The notes under the pieces: generated by a model
What the model was told of the DNA's origin: nothing
What the model saw: the letters and a program-made list of their open reading frames with translations, nothing else
Database searches by the model: none
Source of the DNA: Fidelibacterota bacterium
GTDB taxonomy: Bacteria; Fidelibacterota; Fidelibacteria; Fidelibacterales; Fidelibacteraceae
Length of the DNA: 16,639 bases
Reading direction: 5' to 3'
NCBI GenBank assembly: GCA_023134755.1
Contig: JAGLUM010000096.1
Coordinates: forward strand, 1-16,639
Made by a program: the position numbers and the translations under genes
In this document: one piece after another, positions 1-8,445 of the stretch
Layout of the letters: each line of letters starts with the position of its first letter
Position numbering within the stretch: position 1 is the first letter of the stretch

Positions 1-702
1 TCATCACCATCCCGGCTGGGTAACCGAATATATATTGTTGCAGGCTCTGGACATGTTTATGGCTACAATCTTACAACCCGGAAAATTGACTGGGATTTTT
101 ATGTGGGAGCGGATATGGATGGCAGCCCGACTGTTACCTATGATAACTGTATTTTGGTTTCTGTCGAAAAGGAATATATTGACGGTAAAGGCGGCGTATT
201 TAAACTTGATCCCTCCAAACCGGCTGATTCATCCTGCGTAGTTTGGTATTTTTCTACAGAGAATGATACAAGCAACAAAACCATCTGGGAAGGTGGTGTG
301 ATCGGAAGTGCCAGTGTTAATGACCTGACACGCCCATCATACATGCCGCATCTTGCAGGGTTTTCTGCCATTGACGGGTATTTTTATCTCGTGGAGCACG
401 ATAAACTGGATACCGTCAAGGTATGGGGACCTAATCGTAAATATCACTATCCAACTCCGAAATTTATTGCCAGCCGATGGGTTGGTCCGGGTATTTCCAC
501 ACCCTTATTTGTCGGGAACCGAATGGTCGTGGCAAGTTACAGCGGAATTTCTTTATTTGAATATATGCCGGATAACAAGGTGACGCGTCTGCAGCGCCGA
601 TATATTGGAAGTGTTGAAGCAACGCCTTTTATCTTTAATAAACGTATTTATGTCGGTTCCCGGGATGGCTATCTTTATTGCCTTGGCGAAGCGGAAGAAT
701 AA
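1..702 (+). CDS. PQQ-like beta-propeller protein, 3' end (partial)
   Basis: The reading frame is open from the first base to the TAA at 700-702, giving 233 codons; the true start is upstream of the window. Repeated blades of the PQQ/WD40-like type are visible: a strand such as RIYIVAGSGHVYGYNL followed by KIDWDFYVGADMDGSPTV, and a last blade ending YVGSRDGYLYCLG. This pattern (a 'vGs-dG-lyaLd' strand, a Trp strand, then a 'SPtv' turn) is characteristic of PQQ_2-like repeats. Such proteins are usually exported scaffolds, for example BamB-like proteins, or PQQ-independent propellers. No calcium or PQQ ligands can be assigned, so enzymatic function is not supported. The signal peptide and substrate, if any, lie outside the window. 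The next gene is convergent, and the hairpin between them reads as a terminator for that gene rather than this one. The family call is good; the specific function is unknown. Confidence 0.75.
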   Translation, partial: SSPSRLGNRIYIVAGSGHVYGYNLTTRKIDWDFYVGADMDGSPTVTYDNCILVSVEKEYIDGKGGVFKLDPSKPADSSCVVWYFSTENDTSNKTIWEGGVIGSASVNDLTRPSYMPHLAGFSAIDGYFYLVEHDKLDTVKVWGPNRKYHYPTPKFIASRWVGPGISTPLFVGNRMVVASYSGISLFEYMPDNKVTRLQRRYIGSVEATPFIFNKRIYVGSRDGYLYCLGEAEE

Positions 703-721
703 TATCAAATAATCATAGAAC

Positions 722-742
722 AAAAAAAACACGTAAAACGTG
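722..742 (-). terminator. Hairpin terminator of the M23 peptidase gene
   Basis: Read on the minus strand, CACGT-TTT-ACGTG forms a 5-bp stem (730-734 pairing with 738-742) followed directly by a run of eight T (722-729). It lies about 30 bp past the stop of the minus-strand M23 gene. The stem is short but the T-run is strong, so an intrinsic terminator is likely. Confidence 0.6.
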
Positions 743-771
743 CTCTAATATGTGATATTTATAATGATTTT

Positions 772-1683
772 TTAAAGCGATTTATCGTCCCACATATATT
801 TAAAAGGATTAACCGGTTTACCGTCCTTTTGGATTTCATAATGCAGGTGGGGGCCAGTGGAGCGTCCGGTATTTCCGACATCTCCGATATAATCACCCCG
901 TTCAACTGTGCTGCCTTTTTTTACCTTAATACTGTTCAAATGCGCATAAATGGAAACGAGTCCGGAACCATGATCAATTTTAATCACATTTCCATATCCT
1001 CCGGTGGAATAGCTGGCATAAATAATTTTTCCTTTCCCGGTTGCATAAACATGGGTTCCACGGTTTGCGGCAAGATCAACACCGGCATGATATTTTTTTG
1101 ATTGCGTAAAAGGATCTACCCGGTATCCGTAATTTGAACTGATGTAATAACTGTCGGCATTCAATGGAGTAATGGCCGGCACATATTCCAGACGCTTTTT
1201 GTATTTTTGAATATCCACATAAAGGTTTTTGTAATTTTCTAATTCAACGGAGATTTTCGTACTGAGAAATTGAATACTCGCATCCAGTTCTTCAATTTCA
1301 TTTTTTGCGGTATTCGGATTAGCCATCTGTACCCGTCCACCCATACCTAAATTTTCGATATTTAAATCATGTTCAGGCAGATTGGCATAGAGTCGAATAT
1401 TATTATTTAAATTAACCATCGAGTCCAGATATGTCTGCGTAATAATCAATTCTTCACGAAGTTCATTTATCGTTTTTAATACCGTTTTATTCTTAATAAT
1501 ATTCCCGGAATATTGGTGGTGGGAAAAGAATTTATATCCGATAAAAGCACTGCCTACAACAATGGAAAGAAGTAAAAACGCTGAACATACCATAAGAAAA
1601 ATAGCTGATACACGAGAAAACGAGATTTCTCTCGAACCTTTATCCGGAAGATAAATTAAAATATGTTGTTTTCTCTTACCCAT
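772..1683 (-). CDS. Membrane-anchored M23 family metallopeptidase
   Basis: Predicted zinc endopeptidase of the LytM/M23 family that cleaves peptidoglycan cross-links, or a regulator of such enzymes, acting in the periplasm. Residue numbers count from the TTG at 1705-1707, which would give 311 aa. Visible are a basic N-terminus, one membrane segment (about 34-58), a coiled-coil-prone linker (about 75-175) and a C-terminal M23 domain (about 190-305). The metal ligands appear complete: H207 and D211 in HAGVD, and H289 in HLHYE; H256 in YAHL is the usual catalytic His. I prefer the ATG at 1681-1683 (303 aa, MGKRKQ) over the TTG because neither has a Shine-Dalgarno sequence and the ATG is the commoner codon; the TTG start remains possible. 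The gene is alone on its strand and divergent from the CNNM gene. All catalytic residues are intact, so an active hydrolase is more likely than an EnvC-like dead activator. Confidence 0.88.
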   Translation of the reverse strand: MGKRKQHILIYLPDKGSREISFSRVSAIFLMVCSAFLLLSIVVGSAFIGYKFFSHHQYSGNIIKNKTVLKTINELREELIITQTYLDSMVNLNNNIRLYANLPEHDLNIENLGMGGRVQMANPNTAKNEIEELDASIQFLSTKISVELENYKNLYVDIQKYKKRLEYVPAITPLNADSYYISSNYGYRVDPFTQSKKYHAGVDLAANRGTHVYATGKGKIIYASYSTGGYGNVIKIDHGSGLVSIYAHLNSIKVKKGSTVERGDYIGDVGNTGRSTGPHLHYEIQKDGKPVNPFKYMWDDKSL

Positions 1684-1744
1684 CAACAAATAATAATGTT
1701 GTTTCAATTGTATTGCAAGTTAAATTTAATGAAATAGTTTTCTG

Positions 1745-1760
1745 TGCATTTACTAATGCA
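1745..1760. repeat. Short perfect inverted repeat in divergent intergenic region
   Basis: TGCATT-TACT-AATGCA is a perfect 6-bp palindrome with a 4-nt spacer, between the divergent M23 and CNNM genes. It could be an operator or chance in AT-rich DNA; nothing else supports a binding protein. Confidence 0.3.
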
Positions 1761-1776
1761 ATAAATGTTCTCTTCA

Positions 1777-1782
1777 TATAAT
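1777..1782 (+). promoter_or_regulatory. Possible -10 box for the CNNM gene
   Basis: A perfect TATAAT lies 56 nt upstream of the ATG at 1839. No recognisable -35 hexamer is found 16-18 nt upstream, so this is a weak candidate. In AT-rich DNA a chance TATAAT is common. Confidence 0.25.
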
Positions 1783-1838
1783 GCATTTCCATCATCTCAT
1801 CCCTTGTTTTTTGCGGGTATTTTCAATAAACTATTACG

Positions 1839-3068
1839 ATGATAACAGAAATAATACTTGCAACTATTGGATTAATATTATCGGCGTATTTTAGCGGCTC
1901 GGAAATTGCGGTTATTACGGCAAATCCTCTGCAACTTCAGATATGGAAAACCCAAAACAAACATCTATCCACCTCTGCGTTACGGATGTATGAAAACCGC
2001 CAGCATTATTTAACGGTAATTTTGGTTGGTAATACCCTTGCGAATATTTTAACTACTACTTTCGCGACAATTATTTTTACTACTAACGGACTGTTCAATT
2101 GGTGGCAAATCATCTTGTTGGTTTCAGCAATTATATTAATATTTGGAGAGGTTATTCCCAAATCCCTGATCCGTTATCGACCCAATACGTACCTATTGTT
2201 CTCTTCCGCGGTTATTAAAGTTTTAGGCGTTTTTATTCATCCTGTTGCTCGGGTTTTTGAAAAAATGACTTCCGGATTGTTAGCGCTGTTTAATAGTGAT
2301 CAGACCCCTATGAATATCATGATCCATCGGGAAGAAATTGAACAGAGCATCTATGACAGCTATGATAGAGGTGTATTGAATGATGACAAGAAAAAATATC
2401 TTGATAATGTATTTGATTTTTCCGACACTACGGCTAGCGAAATTATTACTCCCCGGACTGATATAATTGCACTTTCTGAAGATAGTGATTTGAAGAAACT
2501 TAAGAGTAGCTTCATTCAATCCGGGTTTTCAAAAATTATTATTTTTCGGGAAAATATTGATTTTATTATCGGATATATTTCTCTGCGTGATATTTTAAAT
2601 GATGTAAAGAACATTAAAAATATCATCCGTCCCATAAAATTTTATCCGGAGAGTAAAAGCATTATTGAACTGTTGAAGGAATTTCAGCGCACTAAGATAA
2701 GCGTCGCGGTCATCGTGGATGAATTCGGCGGCACTTCCGGACTGGTAACCATGGAAGATATTGTTGAAGAAATATTTGGGGAATTTAATGATGAATATGA
2801 TGTTACTGATTCTCATATTCGCCGATATTCAAACGGGGATTTGCTGATGGGCGGCCGTACTGAGATTGATTTTTTGAATGATGAATATCATATAAATTTA
2901 CCTGAAGGGGAATACGAAACCATCTCGGGATATTTGCTTAATTATCTGAACCGTTTTCCCCAGGTAGGAGAAGTGATCACCATAAAACAATATGAATATA
3001 CCATATTGAAAGCAAGCCCCAAAAGCATTGATTATATTAAACTGAAACAGGCGCCCGTCAGGAAATAG
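1839..3068 (+). CDS. CNNM/CorC-type hemolysin family membrane protein (DUF21-CBS-CorC_HlyC)
   Basis: Inner-membrane protein of the CNNM/CorC superfamily, whose characterised members export or help export Mg2+ and whose CBS pair senses nucleotides. Domain order in 409 aa: DUF21 transmembrane domain (about 1-150, with the early ILSAYFSGSEIAVITANP helix and the IFGEVIPKSL motif at 101-110), a CBS pair (about 199-314, containing ITPRTDII and the signature EFGGTSGLVTMEDIVEEIFG), and a C-terminal CorC_HlyC domain (about 328-405). The length is usual for the family. The ATG at 1839 has no clear Shine-Dalgarno sequence. The stop is 1 nt before the next start, so it is probably co-transcribed with the LptF/LptG-like gene. 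The name 'hemolysin' is historical and does not imply toxicity. The transported ion cannot be read from the sequence. Confidence 0.92.
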   Translation: MITEIILATIGLILSAYFSGSEIAVITANPLQLQIWKTQNKHLSTSALRMYENRQHYLTVILVGNTLANILTTTFATIIFTTNGLFNWWQIILLVSAIILIFGEVIPKSLIRYRPNTYLLFSSAVIKVLGVFIHPVARVFEKMTSGLLALFNSDQTPMNIMIHREEIEQSIYDSYDRGVLNDDKKKYLDNVFDFSDTTASEIITPRTDIIALSEDSDLKKLKSSFIQSGFSKIIIFRENIDFIIGYISLRDILNDVKNIKNIIRPIKFYPESKSIIELLKEFQRTKISVAVIVDEFGGTSGLVTMEDIVEEIFGEFNDEYDVTDSHIRRYSNGDLLMGGRTEIDFLNDEYHINLPEGEYETISGYLLNYLNRFPQVGEVITIKQYEYTILKASPKSIDYIKLKQAPVRK

Positions 3069-3069
3069 A

Positions 3070-4155
3070 ATGAAACAGATCGACCGATACATGCTTCAAG
3101 AATATTTACGGATTTTTCTGTTTATCATGCTGACGTTTATCTGTATTTTTTTATTGGTTGACCTGGTTCAGAAAATCGCACAATTTCTGGATAATAATCT
3201 TACCTTTGCCGAGGTAGCGCATTATTACTGGCTGATGATTCCCTGGATGCTGCATTGGTGTTTTCCTGTATCTGCACTGCTCGCTGTGGTTTTCTTTTTT
3301 GGACAGACCAATAAATTTAATGAACTGACCGCAATGAAGGCCGGCGGACTAAGCTTATATCGTCTGGCTTTCCCTTTTCTTATATTTGGTCTTCTGCTTA
3401 GTGTTTTTTCCTTTTTCTTTGAAGATATGATTGTCGTTCCTGCTCAGCAAGAAGTAACGGAATTCATGGAAAATAATATGAAGCTGACAAGAAAAAGCAA
3501 CAAACAGAAAATTTACCGGCAGGTGTACTTTCAACTTCCGGACCATCATATTTTTACTATCCGGCGTTATGATATTAAAACAAGCCGCGGCCGTAATGCG
3601 GGTCTGCATCGTATTATTGACGGAAAGATCATAGAACGTATGGATGCCCAACATGTTCGCTGGATAGAGAAAGATGAAACATGGATGCTTTTAAATGTAC
3701 AGCAACGCATTTTCAGTCAAGATGACGAGTTTTTTACAAAACATGATACCGTGATCTTGTCACTGGATGTAACTCCCCGTGAGCTGCGGCAAAAAAGCGT
3801 ACGCCCGGAGGATATGACCTTTAGGCAGTTACATGGATTTATCGATCGTTCCAAACAGTTGGGAATGGAAACGGCCCGCTGGGAATCGAATTTGTATTTT
3901 CGTACGGCCATGAATTTCTCTTGTTTTATTGTAATCCTTATTGGAATTCCGCTAGTTACCTTTCAACGCCGTTCAAGCGGATATGGTGGCGGAGTTGCAG
4001 CCGGACTCCTTTTATTGTTTGGATTCTATGTGCTGCTTACATTGGGGAAAGTACTTGGTATTGCGGGTGAGGTGCCGCCATTCTGGGCGGTATGGATACC
4101 GAATATTTTCTTTATTCTACTGGGCACTCTTATGTTACTTTTTGTAAAAAAATAA
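3070..4155 (+). CDS. LptF/LptG (YjgP/YjgQ) family LPS-export permease
   Basis: Inner-membrane permease subunit of the Lpt machine, which extracts lipopolysaccharide from the inner membrane with the ATPase LptB. The 361 aa show the family layout: three N-terminal membrane segments (about 13-35, 52-78 and 98-120) with the conserved coupling stretch NELTAMKAGGLSLYRL after the second, a soluble periplasmic jellyroll (about 125-265), and three C-terminal segments (about 276-298, 306-330 and 336-359). An AGGAA sequence at 3060-3064 in the end of the preceding gene is the ribosome-binding site. LptF and LptG cannot be told apart safely from this sequence alone, so no symbol is given. The partner permease is not in this window. 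Its presence supports a Gram-negative envelope. Confidence 0.88.
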   Translation: MKQIDRYMLQEYLRIFLFIMLTFICIFLLVDLVQKIAQFLDNNLTFAEVAHYYWLMIPWMLHWCFPVSALLAVVFFFGQTNKFNELTAMKAGGLSLYRLAFPFLIFGLLLSVFSFFFEDMIVVPAQQEVTEFMENNMKLTRKSNKQKIYRQVYFQLPDHHIFTIRRYDIKTSRGRNAGLHRIIDGKIIERMDAQHVRWIEKDETWMLLNVQQRIFSQDDEFFTKHDTVILSLDVTPRELRQKSVRPEDMTFRQLHGFIDRSKQLGMETARWESNLYFRTAMNFSCFIVILIGIPLVTFQRRSSGYGGGVAAGLLLLFGFYVLLTLGKVLGIAGEVPPFWAVWIPNIFFILLGTLMLLFVKK

Positions 4156-4209
4156 TATACACTTAGCTTTAAATATTCTATATTTCGGCGATTTTAAATG
4201 GAGGTGTTT

Positions 4210-5091
4210 ATGTCTGAACGCGATAAAATCAAGCGAAAAAATATCATGGATTATGTTAAGATATTATTTGGATCTTTTATTATGGCTTGTGCCTTAATGT
4301 TTTTTCTTATTCCCAATAAGGTTTCTGCCGGAGGTGTATCCGGAATTTCAACAATATTGTATCACTTTTATGGTTGGCCGGCCGGAATTACCATGCTGGC
4401 AATGAATATTCCTTTGTTTATTATCGGTGTTAAGATATTTGGGCGTAAATTTGGACTGAAAACCTTATGGGGAATTATTTGGATCTCGGTATTTTCAGAT
4501 TTAATTAACGTGATATTCAAACTGCCTCCCGCAACTCATGATCCTATGCTGGCAGCCGTTTATGGGGGATTGCTGTTGGGTATTGGTCTGGGTATTCTAA
4601 TGAAAGGACGCGGAACAACGGGCGGAAGTGATATTGTTGCCCGTATTATTAATAAGTACTTTCATTTTTCGCTAGGAACCTCATTTATTTTGATTGATAC
4701 AGTAATTATTGTTACTATGGGCATTGTTTTTAAAAATATTGATTTAATCCTTCTCTGCATGATCTCTCTGGCTATTTCTTCGAAAGTTGTTGATATGATC
4801 ATTGAAGGCTTAACCAGTGAACGGGCAATTACTATTATCAGCGAAAAATGGGAAATTATTTCACATAGAATTATGGATGAAGTAAACCGCGGCGTAACCG
4901 GTCTGGATTCCGTTGGAATGCACACCCATAAGGAAAAGAAAACGCTGTATTGTGTGGTTGCTACCCGGCAAATTGAGCATATTCGGCGTATTGTAAAGCG
5001 GGAAGATCCGGTTGCTTTCGTCACGATTGCCAATGTTTCCATTATGCAGGGAGAAGGGTTCAGAGAACGGACTACCTTGAACGAAGAATGA
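4210..5091 (+). CDS. YitT family membrane protein (DUF161/DUF2179)
   Basis: Multi-pass membrane protein of the YitT family, with a C-terminal cytosolic DUF2179 domain. The physiological role is not established for most members. The N-terminal half holds several membrane helices with family-typical glycine-rich motifs (NKVSAGGVSGISTILYH and KGRGTTGGSDIVARI). The last 85 or so residues (from RAITIISEKWEII to VSIMQGEGF) are the soluble DUF2179 domain. An in-frame ATG lies at 4198, but GGAGG at 4200-4204 sits 5 nt before the ATG at 4210, so I place the start at 4210 (MSERDK, 293 aa). The gene is 54 bp after the Lpt-like gene on the same strand and may be part of the same operon. It converges on rsgA with only 30 bp between, and no hairpin terminator is evident there. 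Confidence 0.88.
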   Translation: MSERDKIKRKNIMDYVKILFGSFIMACALMFFLIPNKVSAGGVSGISTILYHFYGWPAGITMLAMNIPLFIIGVKIFGRKFGLKTLWGIIWISVFSDLINVIFKLPPATHDPMLAAVYGGLLLGIGLGILMKGRGTTGGSDIVARIINKYFHFSLGTSFILIDTVIIVTMGIVFKNIDLILLCMISLAISSKVVDMIIEGLTSERAITIISEKWEIISHRIMDEVNRGVTGLDSVGMHTHKEKKTLYCVVATRQIEHIRRIVKREDPVAFVTIANVSIMQGEGFRERTTLNEE

Positions 5092-5121
5092 TATTAATAA
5101 ATAAAGAAATATAGTATAAAC

Positions 5122-6180
5122 TTAGGTTTTTTTGGGTTTATTTCGTTTGAATTCTTTAACCATTTTAGCAAACGTTTTATCCTTTTGCCGACGCTCATAA
5201 GTATCCATTTGAAAATAATCGGATTCGCGTTTTAGTCTGAGATAGTTATCGAGTTTTTCTACTTGTAGATTACCGGCTTTACAAGCAGCAATCACCGCGC
5301 ATCCAGGTTCATTGCTATGAGTGCAATCACTGAAACGGCAATTCTGTGCTAAGGTGATAATATCAGCAAATGTTTCTTCAAGTCCGGCATCCGCTGCCAC
5401 CAGTCCAACTTCTCTCATTCCGGGTGTATCAATTAATAAACTTCCGTTATCAAGTTCAATGAGTTCGCGATAAGTGGTAGCATGCTGTCCTTTTGCCGTG
5501 GCTGCACTGATCTCCTTTACATATTGTCGCTGTTCTCCAATTAACCGATTGATCAATGAAGATTTCCCAACTCCGGAAGAACCGACAAAACAGTAAGTTT
5601 TCCCGGGAAGAAGGGTTTTATGCACAAAATTCAATCCTTCTTCTGTCATTGCGGAAGTCCATACAACCGTGACCCCCAGGTGACGTTTTTTTATTTCTAA
5701 AACCTGTATATCAACTTCGGCCTTAGTAAATAAATCGGTTTTATTCAGGATTATTATCGGGATGATGCCCCCGTTATAAATAATGGTCAAATACCGTTCA
5801 AGGCGATTCAAGCTGAAATTTTCATCACCGGACATTACCACAAAGGCAATATCAATATTTACAGCAATAACCTGTTCAGCGATTATTTTACCCGAGGCTC
5901 TGCGGCGCAAAACGGTCTTTCGTGGCAATATATCATGTATAAGCGCTTGGTTTTTATCAGAAATGGCCATTACTACCCAGTCGCCTACTGCCGGAAAAGC
6001 TTCTTTAGATTCCGATGTGTGTATGATCTTTCCTGTCACACCGGCTTCGATAAGCCCCTTTTCATACATTACAAAGTAGTGTCCGCGGTGTTCTTCAACC
6101 ACCCGTCCGATAAGCATGCCTTCCGGCATGGGATCAGGAAGAGGAAAATCTTTATCGTTATACCCTAAAAAAGATATCAT
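5122..6180 (-). CDS. rsgA: Ribosome small-subunit-dependent GTPase A
   Basis: Circularly permuted GTPase that binds the 30S subunit late in assembly and promotes release of maturation factors such as RbfA. In 352 aa the order is an OB-fold (about 20-100), then the permuted G domain with G4 NKTD at 146-149, the P-loop GSSGVGKS at 200-207 and G3 DTPG at 251-254, then the C-terminal zinc finger with C281, C286, H288 and C294 in the expected C-x4-C-x-H-x5-C spacing. All diagnostic residues are intact and the length is normal. Its ATG overlaps the stop of the site-2 protease gene by 4 bp (ATGA), indicating translational coupling, and it is the last gene of the minus-strand run. Confidence 0.96.
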   Translation of the reverse strand: MISFLGYNDKDFPLPDPMPEGMLIGRVVEEHRGHYFVMYEKGLIEAGVTGKIIHTSESKEAFPAVGDWVVMAISDKNQALIHDILPRKTVLRRRASGKIIAEQVIAVNIDIAFVVMSGDENFSLNRLERYLTIIYNGGIIPIIILNKTDLFTKAEVDIQVLEIKKRHLGVTVVWTSAMTEEGLNFVHKTLLPGKTYCFVGSSGVGKSSLINRLIGEQRQYVKEISAATAKGQHATTYRELIELDNGSLLIDTPGMREVGLVAADAGLEETFADIITLAQNCRFSDCTHSNEPGCAVIAACKAGNLQVEKLDNYLRLKRESDYFQMDTYERRQKDKTFAKMVKEFKRNKPKKT

Positions 6181-6824
6181 AAGGTAATTCCACTAAAGAA
6201 TTGAGCCATTCCATAAATGATCGGACTAAGCAATTTTCCGAAAATAGAAAATCCGGATATACGTCCAAACAAAACGAGGCCTAATAGTATAAACCCACCG
6301 TAACGTTCAAGGTAATCAATGATATGGATTTTACTATCCGGCAGGAAACCGCGAAGAATTTTGCTTCCGTCAAGGGGTGGAATGGGAATTAAGTTGAAAA
6401 CCCCGAGACCGACGTTTATTAAAAGCATATATAATAAGTTTAATTTTAGAAAAAAGACAAAACCCGTATCAGTTGTCAGGAGCTGCAGTTGCGGAAAAAT
6501 TCTAAACAACAGGCCAATAACGGCAGCCATGATAAAGTTTGATGCCGGTCCCGCTGCTGCTGATATTGCTAAATCTCGCTTTGGTCTTTTAAATGCATGA
6601 ATGTTTATCGGAACCGGTTTTGCCCAGCCCATCCCGATAATAAACAGCATAATAAGGCCAATAGGATCAATATGTGACAGAGGGTTCAACGTGAGTCGTC
6701 CCATGTTTTTTGCGGTATTATCCCCAAGACGATAAGCAATATATCCATGTGAATATTCGTGGATAGTCAAGCTTAATAAAATGGGGATTATCATAGCGAT
6801 GTAAGATGATATTTGTGCAGTCAT
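6177..6824 (-). CDS. Site-2 protease family (M50) intramembrane metalloprotease
   Basis: Short polytopic zinc protease of the M50/site-2 protease family, 215 aa, which would cleave transmembrane substrates within the inner membrane. The zinc-binding HExxH is seen as HEYSH at 22-26 in the first membrane helix. The third ligand is D152 in the motif NLIPIPPLDG, next to a hydrophobic helix (LYMLLINVGLGVF). There is no PDZ domain, so this is the small YwhC-like type rather than RseP. It lies between xerD and rsgA with 4-bp overlaps on both sides; this order gives no clue to its substrate. Confidence 0.92.
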   Translation of the reverse strand: MTAQISSYIAMIIPILLSLTIHEYSHGYIAYRLGDNTAKNMGRLTLNPLSHIDPIGLIMLFIIGMGWAKPVPINIHAFKRPKRDLAISAAAGPASNFIMAAVIGLLFRIFPQLQLLTTDTGFVFFLKLNLLYMLLINVGLGVFNLIPIPPLDGSKILRGFLPDSKIHIIDYLERYGGFILLGLVLFGRISGFSIFGKLLSPIIYGMAQFFSGITL

Positions 6825-7723
6825 GATGTTAATTTTTCCCTCGGATGAAATGTTTTATGAACTTCTTTTAAATAATTTCTGTCCAGATGTGTATAAATTT
6901 GTGTCGTGGCTATATCCGAATGTCCCAGCATTTCTTGTACTGCCCGTAAATCTGCACCGCCCTCAAGAAGGTGTGTTGCAAAAGAATGACGGAATACATG
7001 CGGACTAACCGGCTTATTAATATTTGCTTGATCAGCATAAGCACGAATTATTTTCCAGATACCCATACGTGAAAGGGGTGCTCCCCGAAGATTCAGGAAA
7101 ACAAAATCTTCTGCTTTAATACTGTGTGCCAGCTCAGGTCTGACATGTAAAAGATAGCGCTGCAGCCATTCGCGGGCTTCTTCGCCATAGGGAACAATGC
7201 GCTCTTTTAATCCCTTTCCAAATACTCGCACCCACCCTTCAGTCAGAAATAGAGAAGGTAAACGCAGAGTAAGTAGCTCGGAAATACGCAATCCGCTACC
7301 GTACAGCAGTTCCAGTATGGCACGATCCCGTACTCCGCCGTCGGTTTCAATATCAATACAATCAAAGATGGCCTCGATGTCCTGGATATCAAGGATTTTT
7401 GGCAGACGTTTTGGCAGTTTGGGTGAATCGATATTTTCGGTAATATCTTTTTTACAATAGCCCTCATTCACCATAAAACGATGAAACATACGAATAGCAG
7501 ATAAATTTCGTGCCAGACTGCTCGGGGCGAGTGGAATGGCACTCAGTTCTCCCAAATAATTTATTACCGTATCAATACTGATAGCTTCCGGGTAGGTGAG
7601 ATGTTGTTCCTTAAGATATGCTAAATAACGTGCAATATCTGTTTTATAAGAAGATACCGTATTGGGGGAGAGATGACGTTCACCCTGAAGATGATATATA
7701 AAATCTTGAAAGGTTCGTTGCAT
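6821..7723 (-). CDS. xerD: Tyrosine recombinase XerD/XerC
   Basis: Site-specific recombinase that resolves chromosome dimers at dif during division with FtsK, normally working as a XerC/XerD pair. The 300 aa contain an N-terminal SAM-like core-binding domain (about 1-90, including GERHLSPNTVSSYKTDI) and a C-terminal catalytic domain with the full active-site set: R146 (GSGLRISEL), K170, H242 and R245 (PHVFRH), H268 (GHSDIATTQ) and nucleophile Y277 (IYTHLD). The C-terminus, with KEVHKTFHPR, resembles XerD proteins of FCB bacteria, but XerC is possible; only one Xer gene is visible. It is 7 bp after gmhA and overlaps the M50 gene by 4 bp. The housekeeping context argues against a phage or integron integrase. 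I see no candidate dif site. Confidence 0.9.
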   Translation of the reverse strand: MQRTFQDFIYHLQGERHLSPNTVSSYKTDIARYLAYLKEQHLTYPEAISIDTVINYLGELSAIPLAPSSLARNLSAIRMFHRFMVNEGYCKKDITENIDSPKLPKRLPKILDIQDIEAIFDCIDIETDGGVRDRAILELLYGSGLRISELLTLRLPSLFLTEGWVRVFGKGLKERIVPYGEEAREWLQRYLLHVRPELAHSIKAEDFVFLNLRGAPLSRMGIWKIIRAYADQANINKPVSPHVFRHSFATHLLEGGADLRAVQEMLGHSDIATTQIYTHLDRNYLKEVHKTFHPREKLTS

Positions 7724-7730
7724 AATAATA

Positions 7731-8300
7731 TTATGGGGAAATGAATGCTTTTTCTACTTCCTCGCATATCATGTGACCAATGATGATATGTATTTCCTGA
7801 ATACGCTGGGTGTTGTCTGATGGCACGATCAGTTCAATATCGCTCATTCCTTTTAATTTTCCACCGCGATTGCCGCTCAGAACCATACATTTGGCTTTGT
7901 TGTCCCGTGCCGCACGAAGGGCTTCGACAATGTTCTGTGAGTTTCCACTGGTACTTATAGCTATGAGTACATCTCCCGGCAGTGCAAGCGCTTTAATTTG
8001 CCGGCTAAACAGATGGTCGCTATTATTTGTATCATTCATCCAGGCGGTAAGGAATGATGTATCTGTTGTAAGTGCCAATGATGCAAGAGCCCGACGTTGA
8101 TCATTAAGCCGTGCAACGAGTTCGGCAGACAGATGCTGACAGTCAGCAGCCGATCCGCCATTGCCGCACCAGAGAATTTTATGTCCGGCCTGCAATGCGT
8201 AAATCATCATATCTGCGGCATCCTGGATATTCTGCAGTAATGCATCATCCTTTTGCACTTCTTTCAGAAGTGAAAGAGATTCGGTAAAAGCATTTTTCAT
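7731..8300 (-). CDS. gmhA: SIS-domain D-sedoheptulose-7-phosphate isomerase
   Basis: Predicted cytosolic isomerase that converts sedoheptulose 7-phosphate to D-glycero-D-manno-heptose 7-phosphate, the first step of ADP-heptose synthesis for LPS core. The SIS fold is clear: CGNGGSAADCQHLSAEL near the N-terminus, GDVLIAISTSGNSQNI in the middle and the C-terminal helix RIQEIHIIIGHMICEEVE. E60 and H176 (numbered from the start used here) line up with the catalytic Glu/His pair of E. coli GmhA. A longer in-frame start exists at 8324, but AGAGGA lies 7 nt before the ATG at 8298-8300 and the 189-aa form matches the family length, so I use it. The related initiator regulator DiaA is the main alternative. 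It heads the gmhA-xerD-M50-rsgA run. Confidence 0.85.
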   Translation of the reverse strand: MKNAFTESLSLLKEVQKDDALLQNIQDAADMMIYALQAGHKILWCGNGGSAADCQHLSAELVARLNDQRRALASLALTTDTSFLTAWMNDTNNSDHLFSRQIKALALPGDVLIAISTSGNSQNIVEALRAARDNKAKCMVLSGNRGGKLKGMSDIELIVPSDNTQRIQEIHIIIGHMICEEVEKAFISP

Positions 8301-8445
8301 ACAGTGTTCCTCTTTTGAATACAAAATAAATTCGGTATTATGTAAACCACTTTAAAGGTAATATAAATGTTATGAGATGAAAAGCGTTTTGTTTCATACA
8401 AATGATTCCGCGTAGCCCGGCGAGGGAACTCAACATGTGTAAAAT

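Noticed and set aside
829..1101. A 90-codon plus-strand frame opposite the M23 gene
   Set aside because: It is the antisense shadow of the conserved M23 catalytic domain.
6821..7723. The tyrosine recombinase as a mobile-element integrase
   Set aside because: It has XerD-like length and termini, is embedded in a housekeeping operon, and no attachment sites or phage genes are near.
8301..8445. A terminator between gcvPA and gmhA
   Set aside because: I could find only very short GC-rich pairings near 8408-8425 with no T-run, so whether transcription stops here is undecided.
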